This document shows positions 8,985-18,477 of a stretch of 60,976 nt of DNA, one piece after another (the stretch's first letter is position 1; each line of letters starts with the position of its first letter). The position numbers and the translations under genes are program-made. The notes beneath the pieces were generated by a model. That model saw nothing but the letters and a program-made list of their open reading frames with translations. It was not told where the DNA came from and did no database searches. Source of the DNA: Mucilaginibacter sp. (GTDB lineage Bacteria; Bacteroidota; Bacteroidia; Sphingobacteriales; Sphingobacteriaceae); assembly GCA_030445275.1 (NCBI GenBank), contig JAUCSE010000044.1, positions 1 to 60,976 of the forward strand, read 5' to 3'.

Positions 8985-10772
8985 ATGTGCCGCATAGCAG
9001 GAATAATTAATAACCGGCTACAACCTGAAGAAATTTATCGGCAAGTAAAAACCATGTGCCACACGCTGCAACATGGAGGGCCCGATGATGAAGGTATTTT
9101 TCTCGACGAAAAAAAACATCTCGGGTTTGGACATCGCAGGCTTTCTATCATTGATCTGAGCAGCAATGGTCACCAACCCATGACTGATACTGGCCAAAAC
9201 GCATGGATAACTTTTAACGGCGAAATCTATAATTACCAGGAGTTGAGGAATGATTTGTTAAAACTGGGTGCGCAATTCAAATCGGCTACTGATACTGAGG
9301 TTATTTTATCAGCGTACTTGCATTGGGGAATTGATGCTTTTTCAAAGCTCCGCGGCATGTTTGCTTTCGCGTTATATGATATAGCCAAAGAGTTAACCTA
9401 CCTGGTGCGCGATACAGCTGGTATAAAACCATTATACTATTTAGCTCAAAACGGATCTTTAAGTTTCGCATCAGAAATAAGAGCTTTTTCGGCCGCCGGT
9501 ATCACTACAGAAAATGCCCCTAACTGGATGATCAGATTTTTAGCCTTCGGTCATATTCCTGAACCTTATACTACGTTAAAAAATGTATTCAGTTTGCCCA
9601 AAGGCCATTTTTTATGCTGGAATCATGCCTCATCAACCTATACCGTAAACAGCTATAAACAGGCTGCTGTAAAAGATCATATTACGGATATTAACGAAGC
9701 CCGGCAATCAGTAAAAGATGCTTTAACCAGGGGAGTGAACCGGCAGTTAACAGCCGATGCTCAGCTAGGTGTATTTTTAAGCGGCGGTATTGATTCAAGC
9801 CTCATAACCTTACTGGCCAATCAACAGCAACGGCAACAACTTAAAACCGTGTCTATTTATTTTAACGAAAAAAGCTATAATGAACAAAGCTACCAGCGTA
9901 TAATTCTGGATAAAATCGGTGGCGAAAGTTTTTCGCACCTGGTACAGCAGCAAGACTTTGAAACACTGTTTCCACAAATAATTAGCGCCATGGATATGCC
10001 AACTACAGATGGTATTAACAGTTGGTTCATTAGTAAATACGCCCATGAAGCTGGCTTAAAAGCGGTATTATCAGGTATTGGAGCCGATGAGTTTTTTGGA
10101 GGATATCCTTCTTTCGGCAGAATAAAATATTTAAAATACCTGCGCAAAATTCATCCATCCATATTTTCAGCTATTACAGGTTTGCTTCCTGACCCTTATA
10201 AAAAACTTAGCTTTCTAACCAGTGATCATCCCTGGGCTGATTATCTTTTATTAAGAGGATTATTTTCGCCCGGTGATATTGCCCGGTTACTGGATATCGA
10301 CAGCAAACAGGTTCAGGAAACACTTTTTGATACAATTCCAACACCTGGTTCAAATGCCTATGATAAAGAACACGCCTCCTGGCTTGAAACTAACCTGTAC
10401 ATGCAAAATCAATTACTCAGGGATACCGACGTAATGAGCATGAGCCATGGCCTGGAGGTTAGGGTGCCGTTTTTAGACGAGGATTTTACAGCTACTGTAG
10501 TAAGTATTAACCAATCAGTACGATTTGATAATCATCAACCTAAAAAGTTACTGATAGATAGTTTTAAAGAGTTGCTACCCTCTGCCATCTGGAACCGGCC
10601 TAAAATGGGTTTTACTTTCCCCCTGCAGCAATGGATGACGGCACATCAGGATGTAAGCAACAGCGAACTGTATAAGGGCAAATTGGCACAAAGCATCATC
10701 AATAAATTCAAAAACAATAGTATGCACTGGTCAAAGGCATTTGCTCTTTACCAGATACAGGCCCATGTCTAA
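8985..10772 (+). CDS. asnB: Asparagine synthase-like glutamine amidotransferase
   Basis: Two-domain class II amidotransferase of 595 residues. Cys2 follows the initiator Met (MCRIAGI), so it should be the N-terminal nucleophile; RRLSIIDLS and FNGEIYNYQEL are the glutaminase motifs. The synthetase domain has the PP-loop SGGIDSS near residue 268 and the VRVPFLDEDF segment. EPS clusters with exosortases, such as the XrtA/PEP-CTERM loci, commonly carry an AsnB-like amidotransferase, thought to amidate a sugar or carrier rather than to make free asparagine. By context I infer the same here. It overlaps the next glycosyltransferase by 8 bases. Confidence 0.88.
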   Translation: MCRIAGIINNRLQPEEIYRQVKTMCHTLQHGGPDDEGIFLDEKKHLGFGHRRLSIIDLSSNGHQPMTDTGQNAWITFNGEIYNYQELRNDLLKLGAQFKSATDTEVILSAYLHWGIDAFSKLRGMFAFALYDIAKELTYLVRDTAGIKPLYYLAQNGSLSFASEIRAFSAAGITTENAPNWMIRFLAFGHIPEPYTTLKNVFSLPKGHFLCWNHASSTYTVNSYKQAAVKDHITDINEARQSVKDALTRGVNRQLTADAQLGVFLSGGIDSSLITLLANQQQRQQLKTVSIYFNEKSYNEQSYQRIILDKIGGESFSHLVQQQDFETLFPQIISAMDMPTTDGINSWFISKYAHEAGLKAVLSGIGADEFFGGYPSFGRIKYLKYLRKIHPSIFSAITGLLPDPYKKLSFLTSDHPWADYLLLRGLFSPGDIARLLDIDSKQVQETLFDTIPTPGSNAYDKEHASWLETNLYMQNQLLRDTDVMSMSHGLEVRVPFLDEDFTATVVSINQSVRFDNHQPKKLLIDSFKELLPSAIWNRPKMGFTFPLQQWMTAHQDVSNSELYKGKLAQSIINKFKNNSMHWSKAFALYQIQAHV

Positions 10773-11883
10773 AAAAATAGTCTTGTTTACTTTGCAAACT
10801 TTTAGCACCACCGGTGGCATTCAGAAAATGACCCGCACGTTAGGGTACTCTTTATACCAAATAGCCAAGGCAAGCAGTTGGAAATTTGAGCTATGGTCTG
10901 CCTATGACAAGCCAGATGACCTGATGTCTCCATATTTACCAGCTACAAATTTTAAAGGATTTAACAGCAATAAAGTAACCTTTGTTTTAAAAGCCATCAA
11001 TAAATTAGTCCGGCCCGATGTTATTATTCTAAGCCATATTAACCTGGCTATCATTGGCCTGCTCATAAAATTGCTGAACCCAAAATGTAAAGTATGGCTT
11101 ATTGCACACGGCATTGAGATTTGGCGCCCACTTTCGTTCATCAAAAAACGTATCCTGAAGAATTGTGATAAAGTTATTTGTGTAAGCAGTTATACCAAAC
11201 AGCAAATAATTAAATGGCATCAGGTAAATGAGGGCATTTGTATAGTAGTTAATAACGCTATCGATCCGTTTATGCCGCTGCCAGCGACTTTTGTCAAACC
11301 ACAAAAGCTGATTGACCGTTACCAGCTCAATGGTAGCCATCCCATTATATTTACATTAACCCGCATGGCATCGACAGAAAAATATAAAGGTTATGAGCAG
11401 GTAATAAAAACTATCAGTAAGTTAAAAGATCAATTTCCGGATATTAAATATGTCTTATCGGGTAAATATGATGAGCTGGAAAGGATCCGGATTAATGAAA
11501 TGATAGCAGACCATCATGTAGCCGATCAAATAATACTGACGGGCTTTATTAATGACACCGAACTTAGTGAGCATTTTTTGTTGGCCGACCTGTTTGTTTT
11601 ACCTAGCAAAAAAGAAGGGTTCGGCATTGTATTTATTGAAGCTTTGGCCTGTGGCTTACCCGTTATTTGCGGTAATGCCGATGGCAGTACTGATGCCATA
11701 CGTAATGGTGAGTTAGGTAAGGCTATTGATCCGGATGATCTGACAGGGCTATACAATGGCATAACCGAATATTTAACAACACCATTAATAGCTGCTAAGC
11801 GTAAACAACTACAGGAACAATGCCTGTTGTACTTTAATGAAACTGATTACAGAAATAAGTTACAACTATTACTAAACCAATGA
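10765..11883 (+). CDS. Family 4 glycosyltransferase
   Basis: GT-B glycosyltransferase. The N-terminal glycine-rich loop is FSTTGGIQKMTRTLG. The donor-binding C-terminal half has FTLTRMASTEKYKGYEQVI and the EX7E region KKEGFGIVFIEALACGLPVI. I take the ATG at 10765 (MSKKIVLFTLQTF), which overlaps the asnB stop by 8 bases; an in-frame TTG at 10741 would add eight residues unlike the family N-terminus. The stop overlaps the next gene's start in ATGA, so the two are coupled. The donor sugar is unknown. Confidence 0.87.
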   Translation: MSKKIVLFTLQTFSTTGGIQKMTRTLGYSLYQIAKASSWKFELWSAYDKPDDLMSPYLPATNFKGFNSNKVTFVLKAINKLVRPDVIILSHINLAIIGLLIKLLNPKCKVWLIAHGIEIWRPLSFIKKRILKNCDKVICVSSYTKQQIIKWHQVNEGICIVVNNAIDPFMPLPATFVKPQKLIDRYQLNGSHPIIFTLTRMASTEKYKGYEQVIKTISKLKDQFPDIKYVLSGKYDELERIRINEMIADHHVADQIILTGFINDTELSEHFLLADLFVLPSKKEGFGIVFIEALACGLPVICGNADGSTDAIRNGELGKAIDPDDLTGLYNGITEYLTTPLIAAKRKQLQEQCLLYFNETDYRNKLQLLLNQ

Positions 11884-12743
11884 GCCTGCCAACCAACGAA
11901 GATTGGGATATTGAAATAACCGCTCAAAGCAGCATTTTCGACTTAAAACTTAAAGACGTTTGGCATTACCGCGACCTACTTTTATTATTGGTAAGGCGCG
12001 ATTTTGTTTCATTTTACAAACAAACTATTCTAGGGCCGGTGTGGTTTTTTATACAGCCAGTTATCACCATCCTATTTTATACCCTGATATTTGGCAACCT
12101 GGCCGGTATACCTGTTGACGGTTTGCCCAAACCATTATTTTACTTGGCCGGCATCATTATATGGAATTATTTTGCAGAATGCCTCACCAAAACATCAACC
12201 GTTTTTAAGGATAATGCAGCGCTGCTTGGCAAAGTTTATTTTCCACGTTTGATTATGCCTTTGAGTATCGTGCTATCAAACCTGGTGAAATTTGGGGTGC
12301 AGTTCCTGCTTTTTATCATTCTGTACGTGGTTTATCTGTTCAAAGGATCGGTTATCGTTCCAAATGCCTTCGTATTATTATTCCCGTTGCTTGTTTTAAT
12401 GATCGCTGCGCTAGGTTTAGGTCTGGGGATGATCATATCAGCCATTACCACAAAATACCGTGACTTGGCCTTTGTAGTGTCATTTGGTGTGCCATTACTC
12501 ATGTATACTACCACCGTCATATTTCCTCTGTCTGTTGCCGAAATAAAATACCCGGCTTACAGCTGGTTGGTAAAATTTAATCCGGTTACAGCCATTATTG
12601 AAACGTTCAGGTATAGCTTTTTAGGTCGGGGAAGCTTTAGCTGGGAACTGTTGGGTTATAGTTTAATAACTACCATTATCATTTTACTAACGGGTACCAT
12701 TATATTTAATAAAGTGGAGAAAACCTTTGTTGATACTGTATAA
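11880..12743 (+). CDS. ABC-2 polysaccharide export permease (Wzm/TagG type)
   Basis: Inner-membrane subunit of an ABC exporter for lipid-linked glycan. In 287 residues there are six hydrophobic segments, and family stretches RDFVSFYKQTILGPVWFFIQ, LAGIIIWNYFAECLTK and KYRDLAFVVSFGVPLLMY are visible. The gene overlaps the upstream GT4 by four bases and ends directly against the start of the ATPase gene (no gap). The permease itself is intact. Its ATPase partner is not, so the transporter can work only if an ATPase is supplied elsewhere or the frameshift is a sequence error. Confidence 0.9.
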   Translation: MSLPTNEDWDIEITAQSSIFDLKLKDVWHYRDLLLLLVRRDFVSFYKQTILGPVWFFIQPVITILFYTLIFGNLAGIPVDGLPKPLFYLAGIIIWNYFAECLTKTSTVFKDNAALLGKVYFPRLIMPLSIVLSNLVKFGVQFLLFIILYVVYLFKGSVIVPNAFVLLFPLLVLMIAALGLGLGMIISAITTKYRDLAFVVSFGVPLLMYTTTVIFPLSVAEIKYPAYSWLVKFNPVTAIIETFRYSFLGRGSFSWELLGYSLITTIIILLTGTIIFNKVEKTFVDTV

Positions 12744-13414
12744 ATGAGCAAAGTAATCAAAGTAGAAAGCCTTTCAAAGGCTTACCAACTGGGCGATTTT
12801 GGTACCGGTACCATATCGCGCGACATAGAACGTTATTGGGCCAGAATACGAGGTAAAGAAGATCCTTTCTTAAAAATTGGCGAAACCAACGACCGCACAA
12901 CTAAGGGTAATAGTGACATGGTTTGGAGCCTGAAAGACTTGAACTTTGATATTGAACAGGGTGACGCGGTAGGTATTATTGGCCGTAATGGTGCAGGTAA
13001 AAGTACCCTGCTTAAAATATTGAGCAGAGTTACTTCGCCAACCACCGGCTCCGTAAAAATAAAAGGCCGTATAGCCAGTTTGCTTGAAGTTGGCACAGGT
13101 TTTCACCCGGAACTCACCGGAAAAGAAAACATATACCTGAATGGCGCCATCCTGGGCATGCGCAAAGCCGAGATCAAAAGAAAGTTTGACGAGATTGTTG
13201 ATTTTTCGGGAGTTGAAAGATATATTGATACCCCAGTAAAAGATACTCATCGGGCATGTATGTACGCCTGGCCTTCGCGGTAGCAGCTCACCTGGAATCA
13301 GAAATATTAATAGTTGACGAAGTGCTGGCAGTAGGCGATGCAGAATTCCAGAAAAAATGCCTCGGCAAAATGAGCGAAGTAAGCAAAGGCGAAGGCCGAA
13401 CGGTTTTGTTTGTG
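12744..13414 (+). pseudogene. ABC ATPase (Wzt/TagH type), frameshifted and truncated
   Basis: N-terminal nucleotide-binding domain of a polysaccharide ABC exporter. Walker A GRNGAGKST (residues 80-88), the Q-loop region ASLLEVGTGFHPELTG and the helical domain are normal. At 13238-13241 a run of four A replaces an expected five: reading on gives [15 protein letters not shown] and a stop at 13283, whereas one more A gives [17 protein letters not shown], the ABC signature motif. In the shifted frame Walker B ([15 protein letters not shown]) follows, but the protein leaves the family after TVLFV, before the H-loop, and runs into an unrelated membrane protein. The usual C-terminal glycan-binding domain is missing. 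Two independent lesions make it a probable pseudogene. Confidence 0.85.
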
Positions 13415-13747
13415 GAACGTGTTTATGATCCAGGGGTAATCAACCGGACAGCAAAAGTATCAGCCAAACCGGCATTTATTGTTGATGCTTACCTATCAGG
13501 CGGAGCGCTGGGGACTTTTATTTTCTTGTTTGCATATGGCGCTATTGCCCAATTAATAGCACAAAAAGCCGAAACGCTTTTTGGTGGATATATCCTGGGT
13601 ACTGCACTCATTTTCAGCGGCCTGTTTCAAATTACGTGGCGCGGGTCGAGCTTTGAATTTATCATCAACACCGTATTCTGGAGTTATATAACCATGCTGG
13701 TAATTCATAAAATATTAATCCTTACCAACACTTTAAAACAGGTTTGA
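13415..13747 (+). pseudogene. C-terminal fragment of a Wzy-like polymerase, fused in frame
   Basis: About 110 residues with two or three membrane segments, beginning [17 protein letters not shown] and including [19 protein letters not shown] and [17 protein letters not shown]. This is the usual tail of O-antigen/EPS polymerases: a periplasmic loop before the last helices, often written 'xxDAYxxxGxxG'. I recall exosortase-Y-associated Wzy-like proteins ending this way. No start or N-terminal membrane region remains; the coding frame is instead continuous with the preceding ABC ATPase, so a deletion removed the end of one gene and the start of the other. Its stop overlaps the next gene's TTG start (TTGA), an old operon junction. 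Confidence 0.7.
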
Positions 13748-14889
13748 AAATATTGCAGATCTCGGCCTCATATAAACCTGCTTTTGTGTATGGTGGCCCA
13801 ATCATGTCGGTATCCATGCTTAGCGAACAATTGCTAAAGGCTGGTTGCCAGGTTCATGTATTTACAACCACCGCAAACGGAACAAATGAACTTGATGTTA
13901 TTGCTGGCAAACCGATAAACATTGACGGAGTAACCGTAACCTACCATAAACGCATCACCAAAGATCACAGTCATTTTTCGCCAGCCTTATTAAAAATGGT
14001 TTGGGGGAAAGCAAGAGAATATGATGTGATCCATATCCATGCCTGGTGGAATCTGGTTTCCGTGCTATCATGTCTCATAGCTGTATGGCGCAATGTGCCC
14101 GTAGTAGTTTCAGCAAGAGGTACATTAAGTCCTTATTCTTTCCAAAACAAAAACAAAGGGATCAAATGGCTCATTCATCACCTGCTAAGCAAGCCCTTGT
14201 TGAAAAGATGTTACTTTCATGTAACTTCAACTCAGGAAAACGAGGCTATTTGTGACATAATTACTCCTAAAAGCATTACTAACATAGCCAATTTTGTAAA
14301 ACTGCCAGCTCACACAATACCAATAATCAAAAAACCATCACCTTTATTTAAACTGATTTTCCTATCACGAATTGAAGAGAAAAAAGGATTGGATATATTG
14401 ATCAGCGCGCTCCCAGCCCTCACCTTTCCATATGTATTGACCATAGCTGGTAATGGTGATAAAAATTATATTAATGAGTTGAAAACGCTGGCCAAAGATA
14501 AACAGGTAGAAAACAATATCAATTGGGTAGGCTTTCAGCATGATAGCAAATTTGAATTGCTGCACGAGCATGACCTGCTTATACTACCCTCGTACGACGA
14601 AAACTTCGGCAACGTAGTTATTGAAAGCTTAAGCCAGGGTACTGCGGTACTTTTAAGTGAGTTTGTTGGTTTAGCAAGCTATGTAGAAAAAAATAATTTA
14701 GGCTGGATATGCCAAAATCATGCACAATCAATCATTGAAACCATTAACAACATCGTGGGCAATCCAACCAATCTGTTACGTATCAGAAACACAGCTCCAA
14801 CAATTGTACGTAATGACTTTAGTGAAAACTGGTTAATAAAACAATATACATGCCTGTATCAGCAAATTATATTTGCCGAAAATCAATGA
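13744..14889 (+). CDS. Family 4 glycosyltransferase, exosortase-cluster type
   Basis: GT-B glycosyltransferase of 381 residues. The N-terminus [20 protein letters not shown] is characteristic. The C-terminal donor domain has [15 protein letters not shown] and the EX7E motif as [14 protein letters not shown]. The start is a TTG that overlaps the stop of the Wzy-like fragment, so it depends on translation arriving from upstream. It resembles, from memory, the 'XrtY-associated glycosyltransferase XYAG1' family curated for exosortase Y loci. The Wzy-like tail before it and the exosortase two genes after it support that. Confirmation needs an HMM search. Confidence 0.85.
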   Translation: MKILQISASYKPAFVYGGPIMSVSMLSEQLLKAGCQVHVFTTTANGTNELDVIAGKPINIDGVTVTYHKRITKDHSHFSPALLKMVWGKAREYDVIHIHAWWNLVSVLSCLIAVWRNVPVVVSARGTLSPYSFQNKNKGIKWLIHHLLSKPLLKRCYFHVTSTQENEAICDIITPKSITNIANFVKLPAHTIPIIKKPSPLFKLIFLSRIEEKKGLDILISALPALTFPYVLTIAGNGDKNYINELKTLAKDKQVENNINWVGFQHDSKFELLHEHDLLILPSYDENFGNVVIESLSQGTAVLLSEFVGLASYVEKNNLGWICQNHAQSIIETINNIVGNPTNLLRIRNTAPTIVRNDFSENWLIKQYTCLYQQIIFAENQ

Positions 14890-14908
14890 TCATTAAAGCA
14901 AAACTGCA

Positions 14909-15766
14909 ATGATTCAGGATCTGGACATCATTATTTTAACCTTTAATGAAGAAAAGAACATTGAGGCCTGCCTGCAAAGTCTGGAGGCGTTAAATGCAAC
15001 AATATATATTGTAGACTCAGGCTCCACTGATGAAACCTTAACCATATGTAAAAATTATACAACCCATATTTATAATCACCCTTTTGATAATTATGCAGCT
15101 CAAAGAAACTGGGCTCTTCATAATTTACCCCTACAAGCTATGTGGACCCTTAACCTGGATGCCGACCACCGTGTTACTGATGAGCTTGCCCGGGAATTAA
15201 ACGCGCTGTTCAACACCAATATTGATACTGCGATAAACGGTTTTTTAATAAGCCGCCGAACTTTGTTTATGAATAAATGGATAAAGCATGGCGGCCACTA
15301 TCCAACCTATCATGCCAATTTGTTCAGAAACGGATTTGGCTTTTGTGAAAACAAATTGTATGATCAGCATTTTATGGTTACAGGCAAAACGCAGGTACTC
15401 AAAAATGATATTATAGACATTATTACCGACTCCATTAATACCTTTATTATCCGCCATAACCATTGGGCCACACTGGAAGCACAATACCTGTTTGAGCAAA
15501 AAGGTATTACCACCGATGATAACAGCCAATTGGTTAAACCCAAATTGTTTGGCAACCCCATGGAACGAAGACGGTATATGAAAAAGAAATATGAATCATT
15601 CCCCTTGTTTATTAGACCCATGCTTTACTTCACAATCAGGTATTTTCTGAAATTTGGTTTTTTAGATGGTAAAACAGGGCTTATCTTTCATTTTCTGCAA
15701 GGTTTTTGGTTCAGATTTTTGATTGATGCCAAGTTATATGAGTTGCAGCGACAATATAAAAATTAG
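14909..15766 (+). CDS. Family 2 glycosyltransferase (WaaE-like)
   Basis: GT-A enzyme of 285 residues starting MIQDLDIIILTFNEEKNIEA, with IYIVDSGSTDETL and the metal-binding LNLDADHRV. The later region GHYPTYHANLFRNGF and the tail FLQGFWFRFLIDAKLYELQ resemble the WaaE/KdtX group, which adds glucose to lipid-linked or core sugars. It lies 19 bases after the GT4 and 26 before the exosortase, so it should act on the same glycan. Donor and acceptor are unknown. Confidence 0.87.
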   Translation: MIQDLDIIILTFNEEKNIEACLQSLEALNATIYIVDSGSTDETLTICKNYTTHIYNHPFDNYAAQRNWALHNLPLQAMWTLNLDADHRVTDELARELNALFNTNIDTAINGFLISRRTLFMNKWIKHGGHYPTYHANLFRNGFGFCENKLYDQHFMVTGKTQVLKNDIIDIITDSINTFIIRHNHWATLEAQYLFEQKGITTDDNSQLVKPKLFGNPMERRRYMKKKYESFPLFIRPMLYFTIRYFLKFGFLDGKTGLIFHFLQGFWFRFLIDAKLYELQRQYKN

Positions 15767-15792
15767 CCCCTCCCATTATTAATTCTTTAAAT

Positions 15793-16335
15793 GTGCAAAA
15801 TCCAGTAATAAAATTCATTGTCACCTTTATTATATTGTTCCTTGTATTTTTCTACTTCAATATTCTATTTTTGGGCATCATCAGTCCCGGAAATTACTAT
15901 AGCTCCTTTTTAGCTGAGCATTTAAATTACATACAGGGTTTGCGATCACTTTTACTATCAGGCAGTGCTCAAATACTTGAGTGGTTTGGATACGACACTA
16001 TTTACAATCACGTCGATTTACTGGTAGCGGGTAAAGGTACCATACGATTGGCCTATGATTGCCTGGGTTTTGGCATTATGAGCTTTTTTACAGCATTTGT
16101 TATAGCTTACCCTCAAAAATTAAATCAAAAGCTTATTTTCTTGGTTAGTGGTATTTTGGTTATTCAGTTGTTAAACATTGTTAGGTTTGTTCTGTTAGCA
16201 CTGTTCTGGAATAAAAGGGCTAATCAAATAATTGATCATCATACCGTTTTTAATATCATTATTTACATCATTATTATAATCAGTCTTTATTTTTGGATCA
16301 AACATACTGACAAGGTTATTACCCAACATGCATAA
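15793..16335 (+). CDS. Exosortase-family transpeptidase (XrtY-like)
   Basis: Membrane cysteine transpeptidase of 180 residues with about five hydrophobic segments. All three catalytic positions of exosortases are seen: Cys90 in AYDCLGFG, Arg131 in NIVRF, and the His149/150 pair in DHHTVFN. The start is GTG at 15793. Exosortases cleave C-terminal sorting signals and hand the protein to a glycan; the EPS genes around it match that role. Position beside a Wzy-like tail and a GT4 suggests the exosortase Y group of Sphingobacteriaceae. I saw no protein in this window with an obvious C-terminal sorting signal, so targets would be elsewhere. It overlaps the next gene by 8 bases. Confidence 0.85.
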   Translation: MQNPVIKFIVTFIILFLVFFYFNILFLGIISPGNYYSSFLAEHLNYIQGLRSLLLSGSAQILEWFGYDTIYNHVDLLVAGKGTIRLAYDCLGFGIMSFFTAFVIAYPQKLNQKLIFLVSGILVIQLLNIVRFVLLALFWNKRANQIIDHHTVFNIIIYIIIIISLYFWIKHTDKVITQHA

Positions 16336-16879
16336 AACTGATCTTTCGTCTTATAATAATTACCCATATCATCCAGGTGGTAATGCTGTAAAAAGGATAT
16401 TATGGTTTTATGTAAACGCGTTATTTTTTAAAAGCAGCTTTATCCCATCAAGCGGTTTTAAAGTATTTTTACTTCGTTTGTTTGGGGCAAAAATCGGTAA
16501 AAATGTAACTATAAAGCCCTGTGTAAATATAAAATACCCGTGGTTCCTGAGCATTGGAAATGAAACATGGATAGGTGAAAACGTATGGATAGATAGCCTG
16601 GTTATGATCAATATAGGTGCCCATGTGTGCCTGTCGCAGGGGGTTATGTTGCTTACCGGAAGTCATAATTATAAAAAAATAACCTTTGATCTGCTAACTA
16701 AAGAACTATTTTTGGAGGATGGGGTATGGATAGGTGCCGGTGCCATTGTAACCTCCGGAATAACTGCAGCAAGTCATTCAGTACTTACAAGCGGGTCTGT
16801 AGCTACAAAAAACATGGAGCCTTATAGCATTTACCAGGGCAACCCGGCAGTAAAAATTCGTGAACGTGATATCAGTTAA
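16328..16879 (+). CDS. WcaF-like sugar O-acetyltransferase
   Basis: Left-handed beta-helix (hexapeptide repeat) acetyltransferase of 183 residues. The N-terminal segment and repeats such as IGKNVTIKPCVNIKYPW, IGENVWIDSLVMINIGAHVC and the catalytic-region GSHNYKKITFDL match WcaF-type colanic acid acetyltransferases. It ends with PYSIYQGNPAVKIRERD, the usual cap. It overlaps the exosortase gene by 8 bases and probably acetylates the EPS repeat unit with acetyl-CoA in the cytoplasm. Confidence 0.87.
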   Translation: MHKTDLSSYNNYPYHPGGNAVKRILWFYVNALFFKSSFIPSSGFKVFLLRLFGAKIGKNVTIKPCVNIKYPWFLSIGNETWIGENVWIDSLVMINIGAHVCLSQGVMLLTGSHNYKKITFDLLTKELFLEDGVWIGAGAIVTSGITAASHSVLTSGSVATKNMEPYSIYQGNPAVKIRERDIS

Positions 16880-16905
16880 TAATATTATTAAACCTTAATC
16901 AATTT

Positions 16906-18477
16906 ATGCCGCTACAAAAAAACTATGCCCACAAAATCATTCTTGCTGCCTTAGGTTTAATAGTGATTGTAATGGGGGTAATGATATTTATTTATCCCAC
17001 GTCAATTTTTCCTGATTCCTGTTGGGGTTTCCAGGTGTTACGTAAAATGCAAATGGGTGGCGGCTTTAATTTAGCCATCAAGCCCGATCCAGCTGACATT
17101 GCTAAAAATTATTCAGAGTTTTTAACCTGGTGGTCGCCGGGGCAATATCTGGCTCCTTATTTTTTCAAATCACTTTTTGGGCTTAATATAGGTCAGGCGG
17201 CGGCAGTTACCAGTACCGTATTTACCTTGCTTGGCTTAACCGGTTTTTATTCGTTTTTTAAGAAAGCTGGCTTTACCGCCACTATAGCTGCTATCAGCGT
17301 GGCGGTTATTGCCTGTCAGCAAGCCTTTGTTGTTCCTTATATTTTTTACAATGGCGGTGAAGTTTTAGTCTTTGGCTTTGTCGGATGGTTTCTGTACGGC
17401 TGTGCTGCTATTGATAAAACCGGGTGGAAACTCCTTGTATTCCTGCTATTTTCCGGATGTTTTGGGTTCTTCTGTAAGTCCTCCTTTTTGTGGATGTATG
17501 GAGCAGGCTGCTTTTATTTATGGCTAAAGTTATCAGCAGGACAAACCAGTATAATTGGCTGGATAAAAAAAGGGATATGGATTGGGATACCGGCCATACT
17601 ATCACTAGCTGTGATATATGTCTTTTACTTATCCAAAGGCGCAAATCCGGCATCGGGAGGATCAGGCATAAAACTAACATGGCAAACTTTTAGCTTCCCA
17701 TTGGCATCTCCTATATTGGCAGGTTTTTCCGTTGATGATATGCTGGGTGGCCTAATATATAATGATGATGGAAGTATGCTGGGTCCGTTATGGTCATTAA
17801 TTACGGTACTTTTGGTAGCAGTATTAAGTGTTTTATTGGTCATCAGTATTCTGCGCCGCATCCCTTATAAAAAATACACCTCGTTGCTCATTGTTTTTTA
17901 CACTGTTGCATTCCTGTTTTTTAGTTATAATTTTTTAAGGCAGGCTAATATATCGTACGAGGCCAGACACCTGCGCCTTATTGGTTTACTGATAATACCC
18001 GGCGCTGTTTATTTAGTAAGCAAAAGCAAGTTACCCTACAGGGTAGTATTTGGTTTTATTTGTTTTTTTATTGCTTTTTTAAGTTTTAAATATTTTACCC
18101 AGGGGTATCGGCAAAATAAAAATATAAGTGCCAGAGGAACATCGGGCCTGGCGCAACAATTCATTGATCAGCCATCATTAAACTACATCATGGATCTGGA
18201 CAGGAAAAACACTAATGCCTTGTTTGTATTTAACAGCCCTGATTTGGGCCTCGAGATCAATGATAACCGCATTATCACACTGGACCCTATTGAGGATGAT
18301 ACTAAGATTGATTACGAGAGTTATGAGCACAAAGGGCACGCCGGACCAATTTTCATTCTGCTACCATCCAGTTATATGGGGCCGAAATCAAATATTATAC
18401 TCAAGTGTTTCCCTGGTTATACCGGGTTTAAAATGGAAATGCTGAGCAATAATTATGTGCTGTACTCGGCTAAATAA
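16906..18477 (+). CDS. Large membrane protein, possibly a GT-C glycosyltransferase
   Basis: A 523-residue protein with roughly eleven to thirteen hydrophobic segments and a soluble tail of about 110 residues. A periplasmic loop after the first helix has [18 protein letters not shown] and the acidic/aromatic stretch [19 protein letters not shown], which is the general layout of GT-C (PMT/ArnT-like) enzymes where an acidic residue in that loop is catalytic. I do not recognise a specific family. As the last gene of the EPS operon, 26 bases after the acetyltransferase, it may transfer a lipid-linked sugar. Its stop overlaps the convergent obg gene by 8 bases, leaving no room for a terminator. Confidence 0.7.
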   Translation: MPLQKNYAHKIILAALGLIVIVMGVMIFIYPTSIFPDSCWGFQVLRKMQMGGGFNLAIKPDPADIAKNYSEFLTWWSPGQYLAPYFFKSLFGLNIGQAAAVTSTVFTLLGLTGFYSFFKKAGFTATIAAISVAVIACQQAFVVPYIFYNGGEVLVFGFVGWFLYGCAAIDKTGWKLLVFLLFSGCFGFFCKSSFLWMYGAGCFYLWLKLSAGQTSIIGWIKKGIWIGIPAILSLAVIYVFYLSKGANPASGGSGIKLTWQTFSFPLASPILAGFSVDDMLGGLIYNDDGSMLGPLWSLITVLLVAVLSVLLVISILRRIPYKKYTSLLIVFYTVAFLFFSYNFLRQANISYEARHLRLIGLLIIPGAVYLVSKSKLPYRVVFGFICFFIAFLSFKYFTQGYRQNKNISARGTSGLAQQFIDQPSLNYIMDLDRKNTNALFVFNSPDLGLEINDNRIITLDPIEDDTKIDYESYEHKGHAGPIFILLPSSYMGPKSNIILKCFPGYTGFKMEMLSNNYVLYSAK

